A stretch of 64,000 bases of DNA. Source: Muribaculaceae bacterium. GTDB taxonomy: Bacteria > Bacteroidota > Bacteroidia > Bacteroidales > Muribaculaceae. The DNA lies in contig JAFQKI010000004.1 of NCBI GenBank assembly GCA_017396945.1, forward strand, positions 29,331 to 93,330. Direction: 5' to 3'. Of the stretch, positions 8,551 to 17,775 are shown in pieces (the first letter of the stretch is position 1; every line of letters starts with the position of its first letter). Below the pieces are notes generated by a model. The model was not told the origin of the DNA. It saw only the letters and a list, made by a program, of their open reading frames with translations, and did not search any database. Both the position numbers and the translations under genes were made by a program.

Positions 8551-11500
8551 ATGAAGAAATTTTCACTTTATGCAAAGGCTGTTTTCGCGACCTTGCTAAT
8601 TGCGACAAGCTCAATGACAGCAAATGCAACGGCTGGTGCGCCACACACCGTGACCGCAACCGCCAACTACAACACCGTGCAACTCGATTGGGAAGCTCCA
8701 TCTGCCGACATTAAATTGAAATGGCACAACGAGTATGACTACAATGCTGCCGACGGTCTTAATTTCAACTCTGAAGAGATGACATCTTTTTATGTGTCAA
8801 ACTTCTTCACCGCTGACGACCTTAAAAATGTCGTAGGCAAACTAGTTAAATCAATCTCATACATGCAGTATCGTCCCATCTATAAAGTAACTGCACTTGT
8901 ATATGTTAATGACAAGGTCGTAAGTTCAGGAGTGGATGATCAAAGCGCATTTAAGGCTGGCGAAGAAAAAGAAATTATACTTGATACACCCGTAACCATA
9001 CCCGAAGGTGCAAGCATGAGATTTGCAGTAAAATTTGAATGCGGATCAAATATGGATATGGTCGCAAGTCGCGACAATGGTCCAACGGTATTAGGAAAAG
9101 GTGACTGCCTGTCACTTGATGGCGTAAATTGGACCAGCGATAACGATGGCAACTTTTGGGTAACTGCTCGTCTCGTTAACGATGCAACACAAGCCGCCGA
9201 TGGCTACAATGTATATTGTGACGGTGTGAAAATCAACAGCGAATTGATTACCGATACAGAGTATTCTGCGACAAACCAAGCTAAAGGCATTCACAGCTAT
9301 TCAGTTTCTGCTGTTTATGGTGGAGAAGAAGTAAAATCATATACTGTACCCGCAACTATTAATGTATTCCCTACTCCATCTATTTTAAGCGCAGAAAACA
9401 ATTTATTTACAAATACTATTACATGGCAAGCACCACTATTGTCTCAAGGGACATTGACTTGGAGTAATCAAGAATTGCTTAACGGCATCGGTGGCACATC
9501 AACATCATCACCCAAAATTTGGATTAAAAACGAATTTGAAGCATCTGACTTAATCGCATATGCTGAGTCTCAACTGACTGCTATAAACGTTTATTTCTAT
9601 CAAGAATCAAGTAGCACAATAAATTCTTGCGTACTCTATATTGTTGAGAACGATAAAATCGTTTATTCCGAAGAGTTATCGGCTGACGCATTAGCGGCAA
9701 TAACATTGGGCGAATGGAACAAGTTTGCGCTTACTACTCCATACACAATCAAAGCCGGCAATAAAGTCGCTTATGGTATCTACATTACTCACACTAAGAA
9801 AAAACATCCTCTTGCCTATGATACATGTCCTATTGGCAATATCGGCAAGGGAACAATGTACTCAACATCATCTCCCAAATCGACATTCAACAGTTCTTCT
9901 CCCTCATGGAAATCTTTGTCAGATGCCGGATTAACAGGAAACTGGATGTTATCTGCTGATATCGCAGGCTCAATACAAATGCAACTCGCAAGTTATGACG
10001 TGTATAGAAACAATAACAAAATCGCATCAGGCATCACTCAAAACAATTATGTCGATGAAGTAGATGCTCCCGGGTTCTATGAATATAGCATTGTTGCGGT
10101 TGGACAAGATGGTGCGACCTCAGATGCGTCATCGGTAATAGTTAATGTTTCTCTTCCCGACAGTTACCGTGCTCCATTTATCGAAAGTGCCACATTTGAT
10201 GAGGAAACAAAAGAATTTGCTACGACATGGAGCATGGATGCAGAGCTAAAACGCTATAATTCTCCTACATATGTTGTAGGATTTGAGGAAGATATGTCGA
10301 TTATGGCTGGGACTAAGTTCTCGGCAGCCGAACTTACTAAATACAAAGGATATTCTATCTCTCGCTTAACCGGCTTGCTTTATACCGAAACCGGAGATAT
10401 TAAAATCGGGGTGTACACTTCTACCGGAACCGCTCTTGCCGAAACAACTATTGCATCAGGGGAATATAACGCCGGCAGCACATTCTTTGCCGAACTTCCA
10501 TATGCAGTACAAATCACAGGAGAAGACGATCTTTACATCGCTTATACTCTCAACATGAAAGCCAATACTAGTCCATTGGTAATTGACGAAGGTCCACTTG
10601 TAGAAAATGGAGCTCTTATCAGTCTTACCGGAGGTGCGAATTGGATGAAACTAAGCACAATATATTCAGCGGCAAATGACCAAAACATTGTAATTGGAGC
10701 ACTTGCTACTCCTCCTACCGCAACACCCTCAAGCAACGTTGAATCAAAAACATATCATTTAAGCAGCATCCCTGCCAAAGAAATTGAATCAGCATCTACT
10801 GTAAGCACCAAATCAGCAGTAACTAACAATCCTCAAGTTGAGAAATTCAACATCTACTGCAACAATACACTTATTGCGACTACAGCAGAATATAGCTATG
10901 CCGAACGATTGACCAAATTTGGCCCTTACACTTATGAAATCACAGCGGTTTATACCAATGGTTGGGAATCTCCACGTTCTGAAAAATTATCATTCGCAAA
11001 TACCGTAGAACAAAAGAACCCTGCGCCATTTGACCTAAAAGGATCTGTAAGTGGTAACGACCTCGTACTCTCTTGGAGTAGCACCGATAAGGCTACAGTT
11101 TTATCATATGAGACAGGAGATACAGATAACGCATTCCAATTATCCGGTTCTGGTAGCGGCTTCTATGCTGTAATTAAGTACTCTGCCGACGACCTTGCCG
11201 ACAAAGTTGGAATGAAAATTTCTCACATACGTTTCAAATTAGCGACTGACAACATCTATTCACTCAATGCTATTGTAATGTATGGTGACAACATCGTTTA
11301 TTCTCAACCGGTAAATACCGACAATTTGGTCGTTGGTTACAACACTATACGTCTAGACAGCCCTGTCGAAATACCCGCAAATTGGGAAGTAGGTGTTGGT
11401 TACTTAATCGATGGTCCTACAGGTGTAGCTATGATGGTAATGGACGGAGGTCCCGCCGTAGAAATGTATAGCGATGTTTATTCTACATCAGGTTCATCTT

Positions 11501-12003
11501 GGTACTCAATGAAAAAGAAAAATTCACAAGACTATAACTGGAGAATTTCTGCCACTCTCATGACTGCCGACATGGACGTTGTTAAACCATTGTCAGCCAA
11601 TATAACCGCCGCAAGCACTACATACAACGTATATCGTGATGGAGAGATGATTGCATCAGGTGTTACATTTACCAAATATACCATAGCCAACGCCGTAAGT
11701 GGTAATTACTATGTTACCGCAGTTTCTGATGGTTATGAATCAGCAGCTTCCAATAGCATCATTTACTACGATCCTTCAGGCATCGAAGATATTGAGACCA
11801 ATGCAACTGTTAAATATGACAACGCATCTCAAACTATCAGTTTAGGAAAAGAGGGAGATTGCAACATTTATAATGTAAGTGGCATCTTGGTTAAGAGTGC
11901 CGCAAGTGTTTCATCTCTTGAAGTATCTGACTTAGCAAACGGCGTTTACATCGCGACAGTAACTATTGATGGCGCAACAACAACTATCAAAATTACAAAA
12001 TAA
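8551..12003 (+). CDS. Large secreted modular protein with interrupted FnIII repeats and type IX secretion tail
   Basis: A 1150-residue exported protein, signal peptide residues 1-27. The body has four units. Each begins with the first strands of a fibronectin type III-like fold (QLDWEAP, ITWQAP, TTWSMD, LSWSS), is interrupted by a module of roughly 160-190 residues (about 53-215, 292-478, 563-728, 847-1010), and then resumes the fold with YxVYxDGxxI and a YxYxVxAV strand. The inserted modules share a pattern of a Trp- or Tyr-rich start, a SADDL-like segment, PVxIPxG and a closing WRISATL-like strand. Residues from about 1075 form a Por-type C-terminal sorting domain (YNVSGILVK, LANGVYIATV). 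Probably a surface adhesin or binding protein; no catalytic motif seen. A strong terminator follows. Confidence 0.82.
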   Translation: MKKFSLYAKAVFATLLIATSSMTANATAGAPHTVTATANYNTVQLDWEAPSADIKLKWHNEYDYNAADGLNFNSEEMTSFYVSNFFTADDLKNVVGKLVKSISYMQYRPIYKVTALVYVNDKVVSSGVDDQSAFKAGEEKEIILDTPVTIPEGASMRFAVKFECGSNMDMVASRDNGPTVLGKGDCLSLDGVNWTSDNDGNFWVTARLVNDATQAADGYNVYCDGVKINSELITDTEYSATNQAKGIHSYSVSAVYGGEEVKSYTVPATINVFPTPSILSAENNLFTNTITWQAPLLSQGTLTWSNQELLNGIGGTSTSSPKIWIKNEFEASDLIAYAESQLTAINVYFYQESSSTINSCVLYIVENDKIVYSEELSADALAAITLGEWNKFALTTPYTIKAGNKVAYGIYITHTKKKHPLAYDTCPIGNIGKGTMYSTSSPKSTFNSSSPSWKSLSDAGLTGNWMLSADIAGSIQMQLASYDVYRNNNKIASGITQNNYVDEVDAPGFYEYSIVAVGQDGATSDASSVIVNVSLPDSYRAPFIESATFDEETKEFATTWSMDAELKRYNSPTYVVGFEEDMSIMAGTKFSAAELTKYKGYSISRLTGLLYTETGDIKIGVYTSTGTALAETTIASGEYNAGSTFFAELPYAVQITGEDDLYIAYTLNMKANTSPLVIDEGPLVENGALISLTGGANWMKLSTIYSAANDQNIVIGALATPPTATPSSNVESKTYHLSSIPAKEIESASTVSTKSAVTNNPQVEKFNIYCNNTLIATTAEYSYAERLTKFGPYTYEITAVYTNGWESPRSEKLSFANTVEQKNPAPFDLKGSVSGNDLVLSWSSTDKATVLSYETGDTDNAFQLSGSGSGFYAVIKYSADDLADKVGMKISHIRFKLATDNIYSLNAIVMYGDNIVYSQPVNTDNLVVGYNTIRLDSPVEIPANWEVGVGYLIDGPTGVAMMVMDGGPAVEMYSDVYSTSGSSWYSMKKKNSQDYNWRISATLMTADMDVVKPLSANITAASTTYNVYRDGEMIASGVTFTKYTIANAVSGNYYVTAVSDGYESAASNSIIYYDPSGIEDIETNATVKYDNASQTISLGKEGDCNIYNVSGILVKSAASVSSLEVSDLANGVYIATVTIDGATTTIKITK

Positions 12004-12022
12004 CACGCAATAACAGCTAACC

Positions 12023-12068
12023 AATAAAAAAACGTTGCCCGATTCTTGGTCGGGCAACGTTTTTTTAT
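12023..12068 (+). terminator. Rho-independent terminator after the 1150-residue protein gene
   Basis: Inverted repeat AAAAAACGTTGCCCGA / TCGGGCAACGTTTTTT with a 7-nt loop, followed by T-rich sequence. The flanking A and T runs let it work in both directions, so it may also end the converging GT39-type gene. Confidence 0.92.
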
Positions 12069-12098
12069 TGTTCTTTGCTGAAAGCTAAATTTATATTT

Positions 12099-13799
12099 TC
12101 AATCTTCCTTTGAAAAACTATAAACGCTTATGTTGTCGCGGGTGTCACAACTGCGATGTGATGTCGTATGTAATTTCAGGAAATTATAATTATCGTCATG
12201 TTTAGCGACAAAGACTTCGCTTTCGGTTTCATTAAGGAGTAAAAGCCCCTTTTGAGGCAACTCCTCATCAAATAATCGCAAACGATCATTCATATAATAG
12301 TTCAATGTGTAGTACCTCATTAAATATGCATCAATATGAGTATAAATCGGAGTTTCAGGGAAACGGCACTGCAATTGTTCAGCGACAATTTTATCACTTT
12401 TCACGTTTAATACCGCCGGTTGGTAAACATAAGAATAGCTCCAATATATAGTCAGAAGCGTCGTTATTGATAGACAGAAGCTTCGAGATAATTTCACTTT
12501 ATGATTATATGCGACAAGTGCCAAACCCGACATCAGTGATAATGCAATCATCACCCACCCGACAATTCCTATCGTATATTCTCTTAATCCATTAATAAAT
12601 ATATTAACTTTCTCGCCAACTGAAAAATCGACAAAATTTATTGTCACATATACAATCGGAGTTATAACCGCGATACAGCCTATAATATAGCCATATACCT
12701 TAATTGGCATTGATTTCCGCTCCCTTATAAGCCAAACAACCAACAATGTAATAAAATAGGCTATAAACGGATAGATCGGCAGTAAATAAACGCTTCGTTT
12801 ACTTTTGGGAATACAATAAAACACAAATATCAACACAATTGACAGCAATGAAAACAGATTTACACTGTCCATTTTTCTAATACGAGCCCATAATCGTTTT
12901 ATTTGCGCTGTAATCCCGTTTTCTTCCGGCAATGAATATCTTAACACAAACAACGACAATAGCAAAAGTATTGTATATGGTAGCAACCCGGCAATTACTG
13001 TTATGAAATTGTAATGGATGGGATTTTCATGAGACTCATAACTCATATTTCCAAAGAAACGACCAAAATTCTCTTCTAACGCAAGAGTCATAAAACTATC
13101 CCCCCCTTGATTATATGCTGCGATATACCACAATGCCGGCAGGACACACGCAAGCAAGCCGGATGCGACAAGCGACAAAAATGTAGGCATAAAACGTGCC
13201 CCTTTCATCAATCGGAACACACCGATTACCATACATGGCAACAACATTCCAACCGGGCCTTTTGTTAACACTCCAAAATTCATCAACGCTATCGCCCACC
13301 ACGACAATCCACGACAACCTCGTTCCCAATGTCGATAAAAAGCCAATAATGCGCCGACAATACAAGCGGTCAACAACATATCAACACGACATGCCACCCC
13401 GGCACGATAAACCTCAAACGAAGTTATGGTTATGAGTGCCGTCGCCATCGCTTTTAATGGAGAAACTCGCCGAGCATAAAACCAAAATAGCGAAAGAGCC
13501 ATCACTATCAATGCTATTGCCGATGGAAATCGAGAGGTAAACTCACTAACTCCACCGGTAACTAACGAGACCGCAGAAATACACCACGCAAGGAAGGGTG
13601 GTTTATATGGAATATCGTTACCATAGCTCTCCGGCAAAATCCAATTACCAGAATCCAACATTGACATGGCGACGATTGCTTCACGCGGTTCACCTTTTGT
13701 ATTAAACAATGTATCACCAAGGAATGGAATAAATGTCACTATCAATATCCCAATTAATATAAACAAGTAATGTTTTGATAAATTTCTATCGGTATTCAT
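12099..13799 (-). CDS. Membrane glycosyltransferase, GT39 / ArnT-like
   Basis: Polytopic membrane protein of 566 residues with about a dozen hydrophobic segments through residue 430 and a soluble C-terminal part. The first periplasmic loop carries the family signature GEPREAIVAMSMLDSGNWILP followed by IPYKPPFLAW, as in ArnT and related dolichyl- or polyprenyl-phosphate sugar transferases. It should move a sugar from a lipid-linked donor to a lipid A, glycan or protein acceptor at the outer face of the inner membrane. It is a single gene. A CAAAAATA (TATTTTTG on its strand) -7-like box lies at 13826-13833. Acceptor and donor cannot be read. Confidence 0.82.
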   Translation of the reverse strand: MNTDRNLSKHYLFILIGILIVTFIPFLGDTLFNTKGEPREAIVAMSMLDSGNWILPESYGNDIPYKPPFLAWCISAVSLVTGGVSEFTSRFPSAIALIVMALSLFWFYARRVSPLKAMATALITITSFEVYRAGVACRVDMLLTACIVGALLAFYRHWERGCRGLSWWAIALMNFGVLTKGPVGMLLPCMVIGVFRLMKGARFMPTFLSLVASGLLACVLPALWYIAAYNQGGDSFMTLALEENFGRFFGNMSYESHENPIHYNFITVIAGLLPYTILLLLSLFVLRYSLPEENGITAQIKRLWARIRKMDSVNLFSLLSIVLIFVFYCIPKSKRSVYLLPIYPFIAYFITLLVVWLIRERKSMPIKVYGYIIGCIAVITPIVYVTINFVDFSVGEKVNIFINGLREYTIGIVGWVMIALSLMSGLALVAYNHKVKLSRSFCLSITTLLTIYWSYSYVYQPAVLNVKSDKIVAEQLQCRFPETPIYTHIDAYLMRYYTLNYYMNDRLRLFDEELPQKGLLLLNETESEVFVAKHDDNYNFLKLHTTSHRSCDTRDNISVYSFSKED

Positions 13800-13896
13800 A
13801 TATTGTCAAATTGTTAATATGACCGCAAAAATAGTCAAAAAGTCCAAATATCTAACAATATGACAATCGAAAATCCATTTTATACAAAAGCAATAC

Positions 13897-14169
13897 CTAT
13901 GGGTTCAATAAATCGGGGTTAAAGAAACTCAACACTTCTCGTGCATTCTCAAGCGCATATGCAGCTTTACTTTGAGGATTAATCTCAACGGCTCGCCCAT
14001 AGTCATTAATCGCCCTACGCCGATCTCCAAGACGCCAAAACAACCGACCTCTGACAAAATACAACTCATCATTCTCAGGGTTTGACTTCAACAGCTCGTC
14101 GATTGATAATATTGCCTCTTGCAATCTGTTTTCAGTAATTAAATCATCTATTTTTTGTGTGAGTGACAT
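13897..14169 (-). CDS. Small tetratricopeptide-repeat protein
   Basis: A 90-residue protein if started at the ATG of MSLTQKIDDLITENRLQ; an in-frame start at 14256 would add a 29-residue extension that overlaps the divergent phosphatase gene and looks non-coding. Two TPR-like helix pairs are visible: the ELLKSNPENDELYFVRGRLFWRLGD segment and the RRAINDYGRAVEINPQSKAAY segment. TPRs mediate protein-protein contacts; the partner is unknown. There is no signal peptide, so it is cytoplasmic. Divergent from the MINPP-like gene, with a TAAATTTG box on this strand at 14191-14198. Confidence 0.8.
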   Translation of the reverse strand: MSLTQKIDDLITENRLQEAILSIDELLKSNPENDELYFVRGRLFWRLGDRRRAINDYGRAVEINPQSKAAYALENAREVLSFFNPDLLNP

Positions 14170-14213
14170 TTTCTTACTACATTTGAACTTCAAATTTATA
14201 ATAAATAATTGAT

Positions 14214-15479
14214 ATGCGACACATTTTTTCACTCTCATTGATACTGATAGCGACATCTTTATTAGGATTTGCCGCCGACCCTACATCTACTCGCTACTCC
14301 AACGAAAATTGTCAAGGTAGCTTAAAGCCATATCCTACCCCACAAGAGGTTTATAGCTACCCCGATAGTCTAACTCCTATTTTAATCAATCACGTAGGAC
14401 GTCACGGCTCTCGTTATCCGGCTTCGGCGACCCATTGTCTTGCCATGAGACGCGCACTACAAACCGCCGATTCCATTGGCTCAATAACTACGTTAGGGAA
14501 AGAACTGCTAAAACTCACTGAAACGGCAATTTCTCGTGCCAATGGTCAATGGGGTGCACTCGATTCTCTTGGCATGGCTGAACAAAGAGGCATCGCTTCT
14601 CGAATGCTCGCCAACTATCCTACTCTATTTAACAATGCCAAAATAAATGCTATTTCATCATATTCACCACGTTGCGTTATGAGCATGTTCTCATTCACTC
14701 ACCAACTAAGCCGTCTAAACAACCGCATCGAACTGTTTACTGCCTCAGGACGCAGTCACTCGGTTTTAATGCGACCTTTTGATATTGACGCATCTTATGC
14801 AGAATTTCGCAATGCCAACGAATGGAAAATTCCCTACGACGAATACACTAAAGCAACAATCCCAACCACCGCGCTCAAACGAGTACTTGGAGACAAATAC
14901 CCTTATGAACAAATTGACGCGCAAGAATTAGCACTCACTCAATACTATGTTATCGCCGGTATGAGTGCTATGATGATGCAATGTGATGCGTCAAAGTATT
15001 TCACGACTGAGGAATATAATGCATTATGGTCTTGTTTCAACTTACGCCAATACTTGCAACGCACTGCAACAACCATTTCAACTACACCTGCCGAAATCGC
15101 ATCACAATTACTTATTGATTTAATCACGACAACCGACAATGCGACAAAAGGAGATGGACAATACTCTGTCATACTACGTTTTGGTCATGCCGAAACCCTT
15201 ATGCCATTACTATCGCTTATGCGCCTTAAAGGGTGCTACTACTTAACCAATTATTTCGACACTGTAGCGCGCAATTGGCAAGATTTCAATGTCGTTCCTA
15301 TGTCAGCCAACTTACAGATAGTGCTATTTCGTTCCAACAAAGGAGACTATTACATTCGCATTGATCACAACGAGCACCCAATTGCTCTACTCCCCGACAG
15401 CGACAAAATTTATATCCCATGGGATGACGCTAAAGAACATTTAATGCGATTTATTCCGCTATATTATCAAATTATGTAG
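14214..15479 (+). CDS. Secreted histidine phosphatase, MINPP-like phytase
   Basis: Exported histidine acid phosphatase of 421 residues, signal peptide 1-20 (LLGFAADP). The catalytic motif is INHVGRHGSRYP (Arg63, His64), and the distal proton-donor motif reads FGHAE (His about 325). HAE in place of the HD of classical phytases is characteristic of multiple inositol-polyphosphate phosphatases, including the periplasmic or secreted enzymes of gut Bacteroides that degrade phytate. The likely role is release of phosphate from inositol phosphates outside the cytoplasm. Its stop overlaps the convergent tpx gene by 8 bp. Other phosphomonoester substrates remain possible. Confidence 0.83.
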   Translation: MRHIFSLSLILIATSLLGFAADPTSTRYSNENCQGSLKPYPTPQEVYSYPDSLTPILINHVGRHGSRYPASATHCLAMRRALQTADSIGSITTLGKELLKLTETAISRANGQWGALDSLGMAEQRGIASRMLANYPTLFNNAKINAISSYSPRCVMSMFSFTHQLSRLNNRIELFTASGRSHSVLMRPFDIDASYAEFRNANEWKIPYDEYTKATIPTTALKRVLGDKYPYEQIDAQELALTQYYVIAGMSAMMMQCDASKYFTTEEYNALWSCFNLRQYLQRTATTISTTPAEIASQLLIDLITTTDNATKGDGQYSVILRFGHAETLMPLLSLMRLKGCYYLTNYFDTVARNWQDFNVVPMSANLQIVLFRSNKGDYYIRIDHNEHPIALLPDSDKIYIPWDDAKEHLMRFIPLYYQIM

Positions 15480-15978
15480 CATCCAACACATTTAATGCCG
15501 ATTCATAATCGGGTTCATCTGTGATCTCATTGACAAGTTGGGTATAAATAACTTGACGTGTTTCGTCATATACAACAATCGCGCGAGTCAACAAACCGGC
15601 AAGCACTCCGTCAATCAATTGCACACCATACTCTTGAGCAAATAATGGCGAGCGAAATGCCGATGCGACCAAAACATTTTCGATGCCCTCTGCGCTACAA
15701 AACCGCGCCGCAGCAAATGGCAAATCCATCGATACACATATTACAACAGTGTTATCAAGCCTGGCTGCTCTTTTGTTAAATTGACGCACCGCCATTGCAC
15801 ATACACTTGTATCAAGGCTTGGGAATATATTTAACACCACCCGTTTGCCAAGAAAATCAGAGCTGCTCACCTCTGTAAGTTTGGGTGATACCAAATTAAA
15901 ACTTGGGGCTTTATCTCCCACTCTCGGTAATGAGCCATTTGTGTGGCAAACCGAGCCTTTAAAATAAACATTTTCCAT
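15472..15978 (-). CDS. tpx: Thiol peroxidase
   Basis: Peroxiredoxin that reduces hydrogen peroxide and organic peroxides using thioredoxin. Started at MENVYFKGS it has 168 residues; the peroxidatic cysteine lies in PSLDTSVCAMAVR (Cys60) and the resolving cysteine in AARFCSAEG (Cys94), the normal Tpx arrangement. An upstream in-frame ATG (15999) adds only 7 residues and is less likely. It lies 27 bp downstream of the LolA-like secreted protein gene on the same strand. The C-terminus overlaps the end of the convergent phosphatase gene by 8 bp. Confidence 0.94.
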   Translation of the reverse strand: MENVYFKGSVCHTNGSLPRVGDKAPSFNLVSPKLTEVSSSDFLGKRVVLNIFPSLDTSVCAMAVRQFNKRAARLDNTVVICVSMDLPFAAARFCSAEGIENVLVASAFRSPLFAQEYGVQLIDGVLAGLLTRAIVVYDETRQVIYTQLVNEITDEPDYESALNVLDAT

Positions 15979-16005
15979 AATATTCACTATTTGTGTCAAT
16001 TCAAT

Positions 16006-16683
16006 TTATTCTTTAAACACTTCAGGGAAAAACACATTGAGAAGACTTAAATTAATCCCACCTGGGAATAATTGAGATATCGGCGTAAAATAAACAACCG
16101 TACCATACTCCGACAACTCACCGGGATTATTCCTACACCTATAATATATAGGATAATTTTTGTCAATATTCACAACATACACATATTGTCGCCATAAATC
16201 CTCAGCTGATCCATATTCGAGGATATGCACCCGACAGAAATCACCACCCACCAATGTGTCAGATACAGCATAGCCCCTACACATTACATCTGTTTTCAAA
16301 TCTCGTATATCCTTTTCAATAAATTGAGGGACAAAAGACGCAAATTGCGCAGTACTCACCCTTTCAACATTATCAGTAATCGGCTCCTTTTTCAGCACCG
16401 AATCGGAGTAACGATATAACACACCATCACAATACGCCGTAACGCCCTCTTGTATTGTAGAAATACCATTGCCATAACGCCATGTTACTATATAATCACA
16501 TATTGACAAAGAATCATCGTCTGTCGCCACTGAATAAATATCAAGTTGATATTCTGCAATTTCATCGGCTTGAGGCAATGTCGCCGACACCTCTGCCCTC
16601 AATGCATATAACCCATTCCCCGCCTCAGCATTTATATTAAATACTGCTATTATTAATAATACTCCTATTAGTCTCAAACGCAT
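16006..16683 (-). CDS. Secreted protein of unknown function, LolA-like appearance
   Basis: A 225-residue protein with an N-terminal signal peptide (VLLIIAVFNINAEA). The mature part is predicted mostly beta: DYIVTWRYGNGISTIQEGVTAYCDGVLYRYSD and the later FCRVHILEYGS, QYVYVVNIDKNYPIYYRCR segments alternate like the half-barrel of LolA/LolB lipoprotein carriers, which have the same theme of short strands reporting cleaved or bound lipid. I do not recognise a named family with certainty. It is the first gene of a probable two-gene unit with tpx, and is divergent from the TraB/GumN gene. Confidence 0.5.
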   Translation of the reverse strand: MRLRLIGVLLIIAVFNINAEAGNGLYALRAEVSATLPQADEIAEYQLDIYSVATDDDSLSICDYIVTWRYGNGISTIQEGVTAYCDGVLYRYSDSVLKKEPITDNVERVSTAQFASFVPQFIEKDIRDLKTDVMCRGYAVSDTLVGGDFCRVHILEYGSAEDLWRQYVYVVNIDKNYPIYYRCRNNPGELSEYGTVVYFTPISQLFPGGINLSLLNVFFPEVFKE

Positions 16684-16730
16684 ACTATATTATTCTTTAC
16701 TTAAAAATAAACAACATTAATGCTCGTATT

Positions 16731-16763
16731 GTTGCCGAGTTGCATATTTTTTCTTTATCTTTG
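16731..16763 (+). promoter_or_regulatory. Bacteroidota-type promoter of the TraB/GumN gene
   Basis: GTTG at 16731-16734 as -33 box, about 21 bp spacer and TATCTTTG at 16756-16763 as -7 box, 25 bp before the start codon. Confidence 0.65.
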
Positions 16764-16788
16764 CTGAATAAAACACATAATAATATAT

Positions 16789-17667
16789 ATGAAAAAAATC
16801 ATATTATCAATCATCACTTTATTGTCGGTTTCAGTAGTCCATGCACAACTACTTTACCGCATCAGTGGGAATGGGACAAAGGATGCTTCATACATATTTG
16901 GAACTCATCACATCGCTCCGGTTTCAATACTTGATTCGATACCGGGTTTTAACGAAGCATTAGCTTCTGTTGATGCTGTATATGGGGAGATTGTTCATGA
17001 GCAGCTCACAAGTGCAGCAACTCAGCAACTCATTATGCAAAGAGCGATAGCCCCTGCCGACAGCACTTTGTCAAAAGTGTTCTCAATTGAACAATTAGAC
17101 TCGATTGACGCGGTCTTGAAAAAATATAGTGGAGGAATATTAACTATTCAACAACTTAATCAAATTACTCCGGCATTCGTTGCCATGCAACTCGCCGTCA
17201 TGCAATCAATGGCATATTTCCCCGATTTCAACCCTAATCAGCAGCTTGATGTGATCGTTCAAGAACGAGGGAAGCTCCTTGACAAGGAGCTTGGAGGCTT
17301 TGAAACCGCCGAGTTTCAGGTCAACTTACTATATGGAGACCCAATATCAGTTCAAGCGGAGGAACTGATGAAAACGATCAGACTTGATAGTATTTCAGAA
17401 AAATGTGTAAAAGAATTATCTCATGCCTATATATCACAAGACTTAAATACCTGTCACAACTTGCTAATTACACCTGAATATGGCTTTGAGCAAGAAACCG
17501 CAGACAAATTGATCAATAATCGCAACGCAGATTGGGCAAAACTGCTAATTCCCTTAATAAAGGAAAAATCTGTTTTGGTTTGTGTCGGAGCCGGACATTT
17601 ATTAGGCGAAAAAGGACTGATTAATCTGCTAAAAATGGCTGGATATACAATAGAACCAGTCAATTAG
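16789..17667 (+). CDS. Exported TraB/GumN family protein
   Basis: A 292-residue protein with signal peptide residues 1-19 (SVVHAQ). The family signatures are both present: YIFGTHHIAP near residues 42-51 and CVGAGHLLGEKGL near the C-terminus. In the wider TraB/Tiki superfamily these GxxH-type motifs are thought to bind metal and support peptidase-like activity; the bacterial members are otherwise poorly defined. The protein is expected in the periplasm or anchored to the envelope. Single gene, own promoter. Followed by the OmpA-family gene, which has a separate promoter. Confidence 0.86.
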   Translation: MKKIILSIITLLSVSVVHAQLLYRISGNGTKDASYIFGTHHIAPVSILDSIPGFNEALASVDAVYGEIVHEQLTSAATQQLIMQRAIAPADSTLSKVFSIEQLDSIDAVLKKYSGGILTIQQLNQITPAFVAMQLAVMQSMAYFPDFNPNQQLDVIVQERGKLLDKELGGFETAEFQVNLLYGDPISVQAEELMKTIRLDSISEKCVKELSHAYISQDLNTCHNLLITPEYGFEQETADKLINNRNADWAKLLIPLIKEKSVLVCVGAGHLLGEKGLINLLKMAGYTIEPVN

Positions 17668-17709
17668 ATGCCTCCAATTGGCTTTTTGGGACAATTTTCA
17701 ACGTTTTTT

Positions 17710-17740
17710 TTTGTAAATTAGTATAAATGTTATAACTTTG
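17710..17740 (+). promoter_or_regulatory. Bacteroidota-type promoter of the OmpA-family gene
   Basis: TTTG at 17710-17713, a 19-bp spacer and TAACTTTG at 17733-17740. The start codon follows 35 bp later. The near-perfect fit agrees with strong expression expected of a major porin. Confidence 0.82.
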
Positions 17741-17775
17741 TCTCTGATTTATTAACGTTATAAACCAAATTTAAA

